Part shown: positions 54,771-63,792 of the stretch, piece by piece
How the letters are laid out: each line of letters starts with the position of its first letter
Position numbering within the stretch: the stretch's first letter is position 1
Source of the DNA: Desulforegula conservatrix Mb1Pa
GTDB lineage: Bacteria > Desulfobacterota > Desulfobacteria > Desulfobacterales > Desulforegulaceae
DNA: 64,000 nt
Assembly (NCBI RefSeq): GCF_000426225.1
Contig: NZ_AUEY01000004.1
Span: 62,001 to 126,000, forward strand
Reading direction: 5' to 3'
Position numbers and translations under genes: made by a program
Notes under the pieces: model-generated
Seen by the model: only the letters and a program-made list of their open reading frames with translations
Databases searched by the model: none
What the model was told of the DNA's origin: nothing

Positions 54771-57020
54771 CTATACCTCCCGGGAAACACTTCCGCCAAT
54801 TCTGCCGATGGTGGCTTCAAGCTCCTCAATCCCCTCACGAAGCTTTGAAACAGCCGTAGTAAGATGATCAAAAAACTGGGTATTAACATCTTTAAGTGTG
54901 GAACGCATATTTGATGAAAACTCCTTATGCGTTGTAGTCAGAACTTCTGAAACAGATGAAAGATAACCATCCGCCTGCTGCTGGGCTGCAAAAAGCTTCT
55001 TGGCAGAACCGTCTATCCTGCTCAGGACATCTTCTGTGAGACTCGCTTCCCTTCTGGCTGATTCAACAATGATGCTGACATTATCAAGCATAGCAGAGAG
55101 GCTTTGCTTCGAATCCCTGAAATCGCTCGATATTCCTTCCAGCATCCTCGCAGCTCCTGCAACGGATGATGATGACGAAGACATATCCTTGCCAATAAGC
55201 GAGAGTTTATCAAGTATTCCGGTCAATCCCCTTGATGCCTTGCCAAATTCCTCGGAAGACATGAGAAGATTTTTAGAGCCTTCGTTCATGTCCCTGGCAG
55301 AGGTTCCTGTTATTTCAGTAAGGTCAGTGACAGCAAGGTGAATGGATCTGACTGCAGTTGTTGTGTTGTCGTTGCTCGTCTCAACCATGCGGGAGAGACT
55401 GCTGATCATCTCTGTTGTTTTGCCTGTTGAAAGAGAAACCGTATTTTCGACATTTTTGGAAAAATCAATAACAGCCTTCTCTGTTCTGTCAACAAAGCGT
55501 TCCTGCTGTTTTTCTATAACGTTCAGAAGCTGAAGAATCTGGTTCTGCATGGTCTGCATGGAATTTTTCAGTTCGGTTGAAACCGAGCTGATCGCGTTAA
55601 CAGTGGCAAGGGAGAGATCACTATGTGTGGTTTTATTCATTACAGTCATATCATTGGCCTGGTTTCTCAGTTCCGAAACCATCAGAGAAACCTGGCTGCC
55701 AAGTTCAGAAATAATCTCCTGCAGTTTTCTGGATGTTTCTGACTGGGACTGGCTGACCAGATTCCTTATCTGCTCAACAAATTCAGACATCGTTGCATTC
55801 ATCATTCTCTGGCGGACTTCCATGGAAGAAACCGCGTCCGTCATTTTTTCGGCCATAGCATCGGTAGCGCCGCGTCCTGCATCATTAAGATCAGACATCA
55901 TTTTATTAAGCTGATTGACCGCTGATTCAAGAGCCGTCAAGGTTTTCTGCTGAATATCATTCATTCCTGTTATCTGGCCGCCAAGAAGCTCGTTCTGATC
56001 TTTGGAAAAGGAAGAAAGCACGTCGCCAAGGGCCGAACTTATTTCATCCCCTGCCCTCTCCCTCTGTCCGCGGAACACTTCGGCAATGGACTCGAGGGGT
56101 TTGGAAATTCCGGCCTCTATGCTTTTGACAATCTGGTCTCCAAGATCCTTCTGACTAGTAAGCGTTGCATGGGCAAAAACTGACATCTGCTCGTTAAATG
56201 CGGTGATCTGTTTCTGATTGAGCTCGAACATGGTCTGTTTAAGCTCCATGATAAAGGAATCCTTCAGATTCCTTGACTGAACGCTCGAATCCTCAGACGC
56301 TTTAACAAGTCTTTCAAGGTATTCCTCTCCGGCTCCTGTTTCAAAAAAACTGTCTATTATATAACAGAGCTGCTCAATTTTACGGTGAAGTGAAGAAAGC
56401 AGACTTTTTTCTATGAGAGTGACGAGCATTGCAAGGCCAATTGCTATGGCAGATACGACAAAAGCCTCTGATACTCCGGCAAGCAGGCTTTCAAGGCTTT
56501 TACGCACAATTTCGGTATTTTCAGAAACGTTGAAGGCTTTCAAACCTTTTATCAGACCAGAAAAAGTCCCGATTATGCCAAGGCCCGTAAAAATACCTGG
56601 AAGATGCCTGAAAAAATCAGCGCTCAGACGACTGTCCACAAGAGCCTGGGTACTGAAAAAAGCCTCGGCAGGGACAGTTGCCCTCAGTGCATGGATTTCT
56701 TCTTCACCTGTTTCAGGATTGATTCTTTTTTGGGGATGAAGGGTATCTTTATATTCAGTCCAGAGATGGAACATTTCCCTGCCCCGCTTGGCAGAAAAAA
56801 GTTCCGAAGGATCTATTCCTTTGGTCTTTTTGAAATTCCTGAGATCCTTTAGAAGATTCCGAAGCTTAAAGGACAGATAAAGACCTTTAATAAGATATTT
56901 CCATAAAAATGCCAGGGACAGAACAATTATGAAACAGCCAACTATCTGAACCTGTAGAGGAAGGGCCGACACCAATGCCGTTGTTTTTACAAAAAATGTG
57001 TTTAGATCCATATCAGGCAT
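54771..57020 (-). CDS. zorA: ZorA-like MotA/TolQ/ExbB protein with long cytoplasmic tail
   Basis: A 749-residue protein. Residues 1-215 form a MotA/ExbB-type channel unit: helix QIVGCFIIVLSLAFLWKYLI, then LPGIFTGLGIIGTFSGLIKG and EAFVVSAIAIGLAMLVTLIE. After that comes a very long alpha-helical tail rich in Ser, Glu and Gln (about 220-745), much like the cytoplasmic tail of ZorA. The tail could be mistaken for a chemotaxis receptor but has no receptor tip motif. It is first of three coupled genes, zorA-zorB-zorC. The assignment to ZorA over a generic TolQ-like protein rests on the length, tail and partners. Confidence 0.85.
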   Translation of the reverse strand: MPDMDLNTFFVKTTALVSALPLQVQIVGCFIIVLSLAFLWKYLIKGLYLSFKLRNLLKDLRNFKKTKGIDPSELFSAKRGREMFHLWTEYKDTLHPQKRINPETGEEEIHALRATVPAEAFFSTQALVDSRLSADFFRHLPGIFTGLGIIGTFSGLIKGLKAFNVSENTEIVRKSLESLLAGVSEAFVVSAIAIGLAMLVTLIEKSLLSSLHRKIEQLCYIIDSFFETGAGEEYLERLVKASEDSSVQSRNLKDSFIMELKQTMFELNQKQITAFNEQMSVFAHATLTSQKDLGDQIVKSIEAGISKPLESIAEVFRGQRERAGDEISSALGDVLSSFSKDQNELLGGQITGMNDIQQKTLTALESAVNQLNKMMSDLNDAGRGATDAMAEKMTDAVSSMEVRQRMMNATMSEFVEQIRNLVSQSQSETSRKLQEIISELGSQVSLMVSELRNQANDMTVMNKTTHSDLSLATVNAISSVSTELKNSMQTMQNQILQLLNVIEKQQERFVDRTEKAVIDFSKNVENTVSLSTGKTTEMISSLSRMVETSNDNTTTAVRSIHLAVTDLTEITGTSARDMNEGSKNLLMSSEEFGKASRGLTGILDKLSLIGKDMSSSSSSVAGAARMLEGISSDFRDSKQSLSAMLDNVSIIVESARREASLTEDVLSRIDGSAKKLFAAQQQADGYLSSVSEVLTTTHKEFSSNMRSTLKDVNTQFFDHLTTAVSKLREGIEELEATIGRIGGSVSREV

Positions 57021-57401
57021 AAGATCACTTTCTTAAGGATGTGGGATTAATCGAATCAATAAAAGAAGATTTGGAAAACAGTTTTTTATAAAACGTTGCA
57101 AACAGGGGTGTTGTCAAGGTTTAAATGAATGATTCACGATATTGTCAATCAGAAAAAAGCATCTGAGAGTGCTGGAAACGGACGTAAACCGGCTTTTAAG
57201 TCCATCTCCTTTTTATGGGCGTAGGTATCTAAACAATTTGGATATGCAGATACCATTTAGCCCCGAAAGGCAATGATGTTGAAATAAGACAAAATGTAGG
57301 GTGCGTGGCGCTTTTCCACGCACCGTTTTGTTCAAAAGCATGGTGCGTGCAAGGACGGCACACACCCTACATAAAATTATAATTCTTATTATTCGATGAT
57401 C
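57021..57401. other. Intergenic region with a large palindrome
   Basis: 381 bases upstream of zorA and downstream of the rhodanese gene. It holds the palindromic element at 57295-57371; the promoter of zorA must lie at about 57030-57150, which is A/T-rich, but no clear -35/-10 pair was fixed. Confidence 0.5.
57295..57371. repeat. Nested palindromic repeat
   Basis: The ends TGTAGGGTGCGTGG and GGCACACACCCTACA pair with one another, and inside GTGCGTGG, CGCTTTT, CCACGCAC forms a second hairpin. The whole can fold into a branched structure. It resembles the smaller palindrome at 7732-7759. It lies just downstream of the rhodanese gene stop. Confidence 0.7.
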
Positions 57402-57914
57402 TTATGGCTCAACAGGAAAACCTGACTCCATCCAAGCCTTGATTCCGCCCGGATATCTGTAAACATTTGTGTATCCGAGTTTCTTGGCCCACATTGCGGC
57501 ATTGTGACTTCTGGTGCATTTCGGGAATCCACAGTAAAAAACGATTGTTTTGTTCTTCTCAACGCCGAGAAGCTTAACAAGGGCATCCTGAACATCAGGC
57601 TTAATTTCTGTCATTTCAGGAATTGGAAACTCCATCTGGAGAGCCTTGGGAAGATGGTTTTTCTTGTAGCTGCTTTCAAGAGGCATGGTGTCAACGAGTA
57701 TGATATCCTTTTTCTCATCGATCCATTTCTTAAGCTCGGCGGTATTTACAACCTCATAGCCGCCCCTTTTAACTTCATTATAAAAATTCACGGCTATTTC
57801 TTCATTTGTCAGTTCCTGCTTGCTGAACTCGTTAGCATAGACCGCCCCTGTTGCAATGAATACGCAAGCAGTAGCAGCAATTATTGTGATAATTCTTGAA
57901 AAACGTTTCATCAA
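57402..57914 (-). CDS. Exported rhodanese-like protein
   Basis: A 170-residue protein with a signal peptide (RIITIIAATACVFIATGAVYA). The rhodanese fold starts at about 55 (VVNTAELKKWIDEKKDIILVDTMP, given here only by its ends VVNTAELKK and IILVDTMP), and the active-site loop reads FYCGFPKCTRSHNAA, with the first Cys as the sulfur-carrying nucleophile. It ends YPGGIKAWMESGFP, typical of single-domain rhodaneses. Two genes on this strand (MauE-like, then this) are separated by 19 bases and probably co-transcribed. A role in periplasmic sulfur transfer or thiol oxidation fits the pair. Confidence 0.85.
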   Translation of the reverse strand: MMKRFSRIITIIAATACVFIATGAVYANEFSKQELTNEEIAVNFYNEVKRGGYEVVNTAELKKWIDEKKDIILVDTMPLESSYKKNHLPKALQMEFPIPEMTEIKPDVQDALVKLLGVEKNKTIVFYCGFPKCTRSHNAAMWAKKLGYTNVYRYPGGIKAWMESGFPVEP

Positions 57915-57933
57915 TAAACCTCCTTAAAAAAAA

Positions 57934-58401
57934 TTAGAAAACAAATAACTGTTTAAAACGAACCCTGTGAAAAAACAGATAAAAGGACATGGCAAGAAGC
58001 CCCCAGTCCCTTTTGAAAGCTGTTTTAAGTCCATCATGGTAATTCTGCTCAGAAGCTGAAAAGCATCCGCAGTCTATATCGAGATTTTTCAGAATTCCAA
58101 ACCAGAGTATAATGATGAACATGATTATCATGGAGGTAATTAGGCTCAGGCAATAGGGTTTGTCCGCAATCAGACCAAGCCCGGCCAGCACTTCAATCAG
58201 AGGGAGTCCGATTGCAATGACAGGAAGAAACATTTCAGGGACGATTCTGTACTGGGATATGATCTGGCCGAAGCTCTTGGGATCCATTAGTTTTACTGCT
58301 CCGGCCCATATAAATACGCCTCCTATAATAAGGCGGAAGGAGATATAAATTAAATCAGGGAGGCTTGCGGTGAATAATCTGCTTGTTGTTGTCTCTGCCA
58401 T
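57934..58401 (-). CDS. MauE/DoxX-family membrane protein
   Basis: A 155-residue protein with four helices. Key blocks are FGQIISQYRIVPEMFLPVIA, the central LPLIEVLAGLGLI and ILKNLDIDCGCFSAS with a CxC pair near the membrane surface. This is the MauE/DoxX redox-associated pattern; MauE assists disulfide formation in methylamine dehydrogenase, and many homologues pair with thioredoxin- or rhodanese-like proteins. The exported rhodanese gene follows 19 bases downstream. Substrate unknown; quinone-linked thiol oxidation is a reasonable guess. Confidence 0.8.
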   Translation of the reverse strand: MAETTTSRLFTASLPDLIYISFRLIIGGVFIWAGAVKLMDPKSFGQIISQYRIVPEMFLPVIAIGLPLIEVLAGLGLIADKPYCLSLITSMIIMFIIILWFGILKNLDIDCGCFSASEQNYHDGLKTAFKRDWGLLAMSFYLFFHRVRFKQLFVF

Positions 58402-58524
58402 TGATATCCTCTTGAGTTTTTTAAGGATAATTAGGCTATAGAAGAAAACGAAGTCAAATCGATAATTCTAATCGGTTTTTATATATGCATAGATTATATT
58501 TATAGAAGTTAGCCCTGATAGCCT

Positions 58525-58650
58525 CACAAAAAATCAAAAAAAGGCGTCCGCTTCATACCTGACTTAATCCGGTATCCAGTATTTCAGAGACTTCTGGATT
58601 CCGGCCTGCGCCAGAATGACTGGAATCAGAGTTTTTGCGACTTTTTCAAC
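58525..58650. repeat. MITE-like repeat, copy D
   Basis: CCTCACAAAAAATCAAAAAA, GGCGTCCGCTTCATACCTGA, AATCCGGTATCCAGTATTTC, GACTTCTGGATTCCGGCC, TGCGCCAGAATGACTGGAAT, GAGTTTTTGCGACTTTTT. The block order is the same as copies A and C. It fills the gap between the MauE-like gene and the zinc-peptidase gene end. Confidence 0.8.
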
Positions 58651-58666
58651 CCGGGAAAGCTAATTG

Positions 58667-59344
58667 TTATCTTATGAATCTTATCCATCTCCAGAAATTG
58701 AGTATGCCTGCAAGGGCAGAGGCTACATAGGTCAGGGCGCAGGCAAGAAGAATCTTTCTCGCCTCTTTTAAATCTTCAGCCGGAATCCATTTACCTTCGG
58801 CAAGTATGGGAAGGGCCCTTCTGAAGCTTGCGTCAAACTCCACTGGGAGAGTAATAAGATGAACCACAATTGGGAATCCAAGAGCCAGAAATCCTCCGGC
58901 TGCGACCAGAAGTCCTGCGGCAGGGACTCTGAGAACAGAGATTATTATGGGGACGCCCAGAATAAGAAAAGCGCCGGCCTTTTCAGCATAAAAACCAGCA
59001 TGGGCGAGTCTTGTTCTTAAAACCAGGGGAAGATATCCTTCCCGTCTCTGGATTGCGTGGCCAATCTCATGGGCAGCAACTACAACTGAGGTCAGCGATC
59101 TTTTGCCGCAATTGAATCTTGTCAGACGGACAATATTCAATAAAGGGTCATAATGATCGCCTGCAAGGCTCTCTTCCACTTTCACATCATCCATGCCAAG
59201 CTCTTTCAGCAAAAGGCGGGCGAACTCAAATCCATCTCCTGAAAAATACTCGGACTTGCTGTTTCTTGCCAGAACCGAACCGGCCCACAAAGCTGGTCCA
59301 TAAAGAACAGAAAGAATAATGATTGCAAATATTAACCAGAGCAT
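58667..59344 (-). CDS. Membrane zinc metallopeptidase, YugP-like
   Basis: A 225-residue membrane protein. One N-terminal helix is followed by the metalloprotease motif VVVAAHEIGHAIQRREGYLP, with the HExxH in which His and Glu hold zinc, and further helices (AGAFLILGVPIIISVLRVPA, GLLVAAGGFLALGFPIVVHL, LLACALTYVASALAGIL). It matches the Zn_peptidase_2 (PF04298, YugP) group. Its start overlaps the 3' end of the radical SAM gene by 13 bases on the same strand, so the two are translationally linked. The substrate is unknown. Confidence 0.88.
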   Translation of the reverse strand: MLWLIFAIIILSVLYGPALWAGSVLARNSKSEYFSGDGFEFARLLLKELGMDDVKVEESLAGDHYDPLLNIVRLTRFNCGKRSLTSVVVAAHEIGHAIQRREGYLPLVLRTRLAHAGFYAEKAGAFLILGVPIIISVLRVPAAGLLVAAGGFLALGFPIVVHLITLPVEFDASFRRALPILAEGKWIPAEDLKEARKILLACALTYVASALAGILNFWRWIRFIR

Positions 59345-60255
59345 GGTTCGTAGAGTCTCCCCTGCCAGGTGTCCCTTTTTTCAAGGAGCTTTATTACAGC
59401 CTGACGGTTAGGTGTCTTGTCAAGTGCCCACATAGGAGCAACAAGCTCGTCAGGATGGGGGTCAGCTGTTATCCGGTGAATTATCATTTCAGGAGGAAGA
59501 AGCTCCAGAAAGTCGCAGGCAAGTTCAGAATACTCATCCCTTGACATGCATGTGTAATCCCCCTTTTTGTACATTTCATCGAGAGCTGTTCCCTTGACAA
59601 CATATAAAAGATGAAGCTTGACGCCGTCTATTCCAAGAGAGGCTATTTTTCTTGCTGACGCGAGCATCATCCCGCGTGTTTCGCCTGGAAGTCCGAGAAT
59701 AATATGGCAGCAGATTTTTATGCCCCGGTTTTTTGTCATTTCCACGGCCTTAACAAATGTCTCATAATCATGGCCGCGGTTTATTATATCAAGGGTTGAA
59801 TCATGAACTGACTGAAGCCCGTATTCCATCCAGATAAGATGTTTTTCAGCATAGCCAGCAATAAGATCAATCTTTTCCTGATCCACGCAGTCAGGCCTTG
59901 TTCCAATTGAAAGCCCGACAACGCCCTCGACTGAAAAAGCCTCGTCATACATTTCCTTAAGGCGTTCCACAGGTGCGTATGTGTTTGTGAATGACTGGAA
60001 ATAAGCAAGAAACTTCTTGGCCTTATACCTCTGGCCCACTCCTTTTTTCGCAGATTCTATCTGCCTTGCTATGGGAATACCCTGGACGCTCAGGCCGGTT
60101 CCTGACCCCTGGGGATTGCAATAAATGCACCCGCCGGTTCCTCGGCTTCCATCCCTGTTAGGGCATGTAAGACCCGCATCGACCGTTATCTTCTGCACTC
60201 TTTCCCCAAAAAGAGAGCGAAGATAGTTATTCAAATCATTATATCTTGCCTGCAT
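59332..60255 (-). CDS. TIGR01212-family radical SAM protein (YhcC-like)
   Basis: A 307-residue protein from the ATG at 60255; the frame continues 22 codons but that part is not conserved. MQARYNDLNNYLRSLFGERV and CPNRDGSRGTGGCIYCNPQG hold the unusual CxxxxxxxxxCxxC Fe-S motif of this family, followed by AYFQSFTNTYAPVERLKEMY, VVGLSIGTRPDCV and CCHIILGLPGETRGMM. The TIGR01212 group also has LHLLYVVKGTALDEMY. A radical S-adenosylmethionine enzyme of unknown target, often seen with tRNA-modification genes; mnmG lies divergently next to it. Confidence 0.9.
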   Translation of the reverse strand: MQARYNDLNNYLRSLFGERVQKITVDAGLTCPNRDGSRGTGGCIYCNPQGSGTGLSVQGIPIARQIESAKKGVGQRYKAKKFLAYFQSFTNTYAPVERLKEMYDEAFSVEGVVGLSIGTRPDCVDQEKIDLIAGYAEKHLIWMEYGLQSVHDSTLDIINRGHDYETFVKAVEMTKNRGIKICCHIILGLPGETRGMMLASARKIASLGIDGVKLHLLYVVKGTALDEMYKKGDYTCMSRDEYSELACDFLELLPPEMIIHRITADPHPDELVAPMWALDKTPNRQAVIKLLEKRDTWQGRLYEPCSG

Positions 60256-60358
60256 TTGCTTGACCTTGTTCAAACTGGTGATATACTTCGTTTTTGTTTT
60301 TTTCTGAAACACGGATAACACAAACGGCCCAACTTAAGGAATCCTAAAAAAAGATAAA

Positions 60359-62245
60359 ATGGCTTTTTATAATAAAAAATACGACGTTATTGTTACCGGA
60401 GCAGGCCACGCAGGATGCGAAGCAGCACTTGCAGCGGCGAGAATGGGCTGCTCGGTTCTTGTTTTGACCATAGATCTTGACAAGGTTGCGGCCATGCCTT
60501 GCAGCCCTTCAATTGGCGGTACTGCAAAAGGCGCACTTGTAAGGGAAATCGATGCCCTCGGCGGCGCGATGGCGAGGGCGGCTGACATTACAGCCCTTCA
60601 GTACAGGACCCTTAATACCAAAAAAGGGCCGGCTGTTCATTCCACAAGAACCAGAAACGACAAGAAAAAATACCACATGACCATGAAAACGGTAATGGAA
60701 TCATGTGAAAATCTTGATCTCAAACAGGGAATAGTTGAACGCCTTGTAGTTGAAGACGGGAAAATAGTCGGCGTCATAGATCACACAGGTTTCGGATTCA
60801 TGGCAGGCGCAGTCATTCTCGCAGGAGGAACATTTTTCAGCGGCCTCGTTCACATCGGAACAAGCTCCATAAAGGCAGGAAGAGCAGGAGAGTTCGCATC
60901 TTACAGCCTTCCCGAGCATCTCAGGGAACTCGGTTTTGAGCTTGGGAGAATGAAAACAGGAACTCCTCCGAGACTCCACAGGCGCAGCATCGATTTTTCC
61001 AAATTTTCAGTTCATATGCCTGATGATGTGCCTGTCCCTTTTTCATACAGAACTTCAGGCGAAATGCCGGTTCAATACCCAAGCTTCATGGGCAGAACAA
61101 ATACGAGAAGCAGACAAATAGTTCAGGATCACATACATCTTTCACCGCTTTATAATGGAACCATAAAAGGCGTTTCAGCCAGGTATTGCCCTTCATTTGA
61201 AGACAAGACAATGCGCTTTCCTGAAAAGGAGACCCATAACGTAATCTTAGAACCAGAAGGCCTTGAGACAGACGAAATCTATGCAAGCGGTCTTGGTAAC
61301 AGTCTTCCAGTCGAGGTTCAGATTCAGTTCGTGAGATCCGTCGAAGGACTCGAAGAAGCAGAAATAATGCGCCCGGCCTATGCCATAGAATATGATTACA
61401 TCAATCCTTTGCAGCTGAAGCCCACCCTTGAGACCAAGCTCATTTCAGGTCTTTTCACGGCAGGCCAGATAAACGGAACATCAGGATATGAAGAAGCAGG
61501 AGCCCAGGGAATATGGGCAGGAATAAACGCTGCATGCAAAATTCAAAAAAGGCCGGAATTCATCCTCGACAGATCCGAAGCATATATGGCCGTTCTTGTT
61601 GACGACCTTGTGACACGGGGAACCAAAGAACCATACAGAATGTTCACATCAAGGGCTGAATACAGGCTGATTCTGAGGGAAGATAATTCAGATCTAAGGC
61701 TTGCGGCAAAAGCATTTGAATATGGCCTGATATCAAAGGATCGTTTTCAGGAACTTGAAGACACAAGGGCTATAATTGATTCTGAATTTAAAAGGGTCAA
61801 GGCTGCAACTGTCAGACCAACTCCAGAAAACAACGAGTGGCTTGAATCCAAGGGATCTTCGCCAATCACCACAGGCGCTCACATGGATCAGCTTCTTAAA
61901 AGAGCCGAGCTTGATTATTCTGCGGTCGAAGCCCTTGCGCCCCCGGAAAACAAAATCCCTGAAAAAGCCAGCCGCCAGGTTGAAATCGAAATCAAGTATG
62001 AGGGTTACATAAGCAGGCAGATGCAGGAAATTGAGCGATTCAGGGACATTGAAAAAATAAGGATTCCCGACGGATTCGACTACAGCATCATACAGGGACT
62101 TTCAACAGAGCTTAAGGGCAAGCTGGAAAAAATAAAACCTTCTTCAGTGGGGCAGGCATCCAGAATTGAGGGAATAACCCCTGCGGCCATATCTGCTGTA
62201 ATGATAGCCATAAAAGCGTGGAAGAAAAATAAGGATGCCGGATAA
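60359..62245 (+). CDS. mnmG: tRNA uridine-5-carboxymethylaminomethyl synthesis protein MnmG (GidA)
   Basis: A 628-residue FAD protein that, with MnmE, modifies wobble U34 in certain tRNAs. The start [20 protein letters not shown] has the GxGxxG motif; [38 protein letters not shown], and [20 protein letters not shown] are family hallmarks, and the C-terminal helical domain is complete (GISTELK-like; [16 protein letters not shown]). The length is typical. The fetA-like gene begins immediately after its TAA. It is divergent from the radical SAM gene, with 103 bases between. Confidence 0.97.
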   Translation: MAFYNKKYDVIVTGAGHAGCEAALAAARMGCSVLVLTIDLDKVAAMPCSPSIGGTAKGALVREIDALGGAMARAADITALQYRTLNTKKGPAVHSTRTRNDKKKYHMTMKTVMESCENLDLKQGIVERLVVEDGKIVGVIDHTGFGFMAGAVILAGGTFFSGLVHIGTSSIKAGRAGEFASYSLPEHLRELGFELGRMKTGTPPRLHRRSIDFSKFSVHMPDDVPVPFSYRTSGEMPVQYPSFMGRTNTRSRQIVQDHIHLSPLYNGTIKGVSARYCPSFEDKTMRFPEKETHNVILEPEGLETDEIYASGLGNSLPVEVQIQFVRSVEGLEEAEIMRPAYAIEYDYINPLQLKPTLETKLISGLFTAGQINGTSGYEEAGAQGIWAGINAACKIQKRPEFILDRSEAYMAVLVDDLVTRGTKEPYRMFTSRAEYRLILREDNSDLRLAAKAFEYGLISKDRFQELEDTRAIIDSEFKRVKAATVRPTPENNEWLESKGSSPITTGAHMDQLLKRAELDYSAVEALAPPENKIPEKASRQVEIEIKYEGYISRQMQEIERFRDIEKIRIPDGFDYSIIQGLSTELKGKLEKIKPSSVGQASRIEGITPAAISAVMIAIKAWKKNKDAG

Positions 62246-62842
62246 ATGCCTGGAAAGCTTATCGTTTCCGGGCTTAAGGCCCTTGATATCGGCCCTGTGA
62301 ACCTGGAAATAAATCCTGGTGAAACCGTTTGCATAAAAGGTGATTCAGGATCAGGGAAAAGCATTATGCTCAAGGCAATTGTGGATATAATTCCCCATGA
62401 TGGGGATGTCTTCCTTGGGACAACCTCCATGAACATGGTCTCAGGGCCTGAATGGAGAAAAAAGGTGGGGCTTCTTCCAGCAAGTAGTTCATGGTGGGAA
62501 GACAGGGTAAGGGATCATTTCATATTTCCGGAACAGACTGATTTCGGCATTATGGGCTTTGAAAATGATATCCTTGAATGGGAAATAAAAAGGCTCTCAA
62601 GTGGAGAAAAGCAGAGACTTTCAATATTGCGGCTGCTCGAGAACAGACCAGAGGCTCTTCTTCTCGATGAACCCACAGCCAATCTTGATCCAGGAAATAC
62701 AGAAAGAGTCGAAAACATCATATCAGATTTTTCAAAAAGTACGGGATGCCCGGTAATATGGGTAAGCCATGATACTGCCCAGGCTGACAGGATCGCTTCA
62801 AGGCTTTTTATAATGAATAATGGCAAGCTGACAGAGGGATAA
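62246..62842 (+). CDS. fetA: ABC transporter ATP-binding protein, FetA-like
   Basis: A 198-residue ATPase. Walker A is GDSGSGKS (about 32-39), the Q-loop is VGLLPASSSWW, the ABC signature is LSSGEKQRLSILR, Walker B is ALLLDEPTANLD and the switch His is in WVSHDTAQ. The ATG follows the mnmG stop at once, and the permease gene starts right after this one's stop (TAA ATG), so the three are coupled. The permease partner is of the FetB type, making this the iron-export or oxidative-stress ABC pair; metal specificity is inferred from family. Confidence 0.87.
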   Translation: MPGKLIVSGLKALDIGPVNLEINPGETVCIKGDSGSGKSIMLKAIVDIIPHDGDVFLGTTSMNMVSGPEWRKKVGLLPASSSWWEDRVRDHFIFPEQTDFGIMGFENDILEWEIKRLSSGEKQRLSILRLLENRPEALLLDEPTANLDPGNTERVENIISDFSKSTGCPVIWVSHDTAQADRIASRLFIMNNGKLTEG

Positions 62843-63646
62843 ATGGAACCAATAATCAAACTGTCAGTTCTTGACCTTTCGGTTTCGGCGGTATTCATTG
62901 CCGTGCTTGCGGCCATCGCCTACAGAATGCGTCTTGGAATATCGAGAATCCTTATTTCAAGCGCGGCAAGGGCCTTTATACAGCTTTCCCTTGTCGGCAT
63001 AGCTCTCAAATTTATATTCGAGAAGTCGAACCCTTTATGGATAAGCTTAATATCAGTAATCATGCTTCTTTCAGCAGCCAGAGAAGTTTACGGAAGACAG
63101 AAGAGAAAACACAGCGGAGCCTCGGGTTTTATGATGGGTGCGCTCCCTCTTATGGTTTCATCATTTACGATAACAATTCTGGCCTTGACGATAATAATTA
63201 AAATCAAGCCCTGGTACACCCCTCAATACGCCATACCCTTACTTGGAATGCTTCTTGGCAATACAATGACAGGCATAGCCCTCGGCCTTGACAGGCTGAG
63301 TCAGGGAGCATGGGACAGAAAAGATGAGATCGAGGCAAGGCTCATGCTGGGACACAAGGCCCAGGATGCCATATCAGAAATCAAAAAGGACAGCATCCGA
63401 AGTGCCATGACTCCGATAATAAACTCCATGTCAGTGGCAGGACTCGTAAGCCTTCCCGGAATGATGACGGGCCAGATTCTCGGCGGCAATCCTCCCATGG
63501 AAGCAGTAAAATATCAGATCCTGATAATATTTCTCATCGCATGTGCGTCAGGATTCGGGGTAATAATTGCGGTACATGCTTCTTCTGCAAGGCTTTTTGA
63601 TGTACGCCAGAGACTGAGACTGGACAGACTGAAAACAGACAGATAA
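62843..63646 (+). CDS. fetB: ABC transporter permease, FetB/YbbM (UPF0014) family
   Basis: A 267-residue membrane protein with six or seven helices. SAARAFIQLSLVGIALKFIF, REVYGRQKR, YAIPLLGMLLGNTMTGIALG and VSLPGMMTGQILGGNPPMEA are the typical blocks of the FetB family, whose members pair with FetA to export iron and protect against peroxide. It is directly downstream of the fetA-like gene. The length and the well-conserved PGMMTGQILGG segment support the call. Confidence 0.9.
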   Translation: MEPIIKLSVLDLSVSAVFIAVLAAIAYRMRLGISRILISSAARAFIQLSLVGIALKFIFEKSNPLWISLISVIMLLSAAREVYGRQKRKHSGASGFMMGALPLMVSSFTITILALTIIIKIKPWYTPQYAIPLLGMLLGNTMTGIALGLDRLSQGAWDRKDEIEARLMLGHKAQDAISEIKKDSIRSAMTPIINSMSVAGLVSLPGMMTGQILGGNPPMEAVKYQILIIFLIACASGFGVIIAVHASSARLFDVRQRLRLDRLKTDR

Positions 63647-63792
63647 AGCAAAACTTTAAAACACAGGCCTGTTTTGCCAAACTTCCGTATTCATAAATCT
63701 TCACAGATACTGAAATTACGGGCTTGACAGCACTTACTACAAAATTAAATTATCTCTGAGAGAGAATCTATACTACGAGGATATAATATACT

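Noticed and set aside
55000-56850. Several long antisense frames opposite zorA
   Set aside because: They are shadows of a low-complexity helical coding region; no ribosome sites or family patterns were seen.
54771-57020. Reading zorA as a methyl-accepting chemotaxis protein because of its long helical tail
   Set aside because: There is no receptor hairpin-tip motif, and the N-terminus is a MotA/ExbB-type channel coupled to an OmpA/MotB gene.
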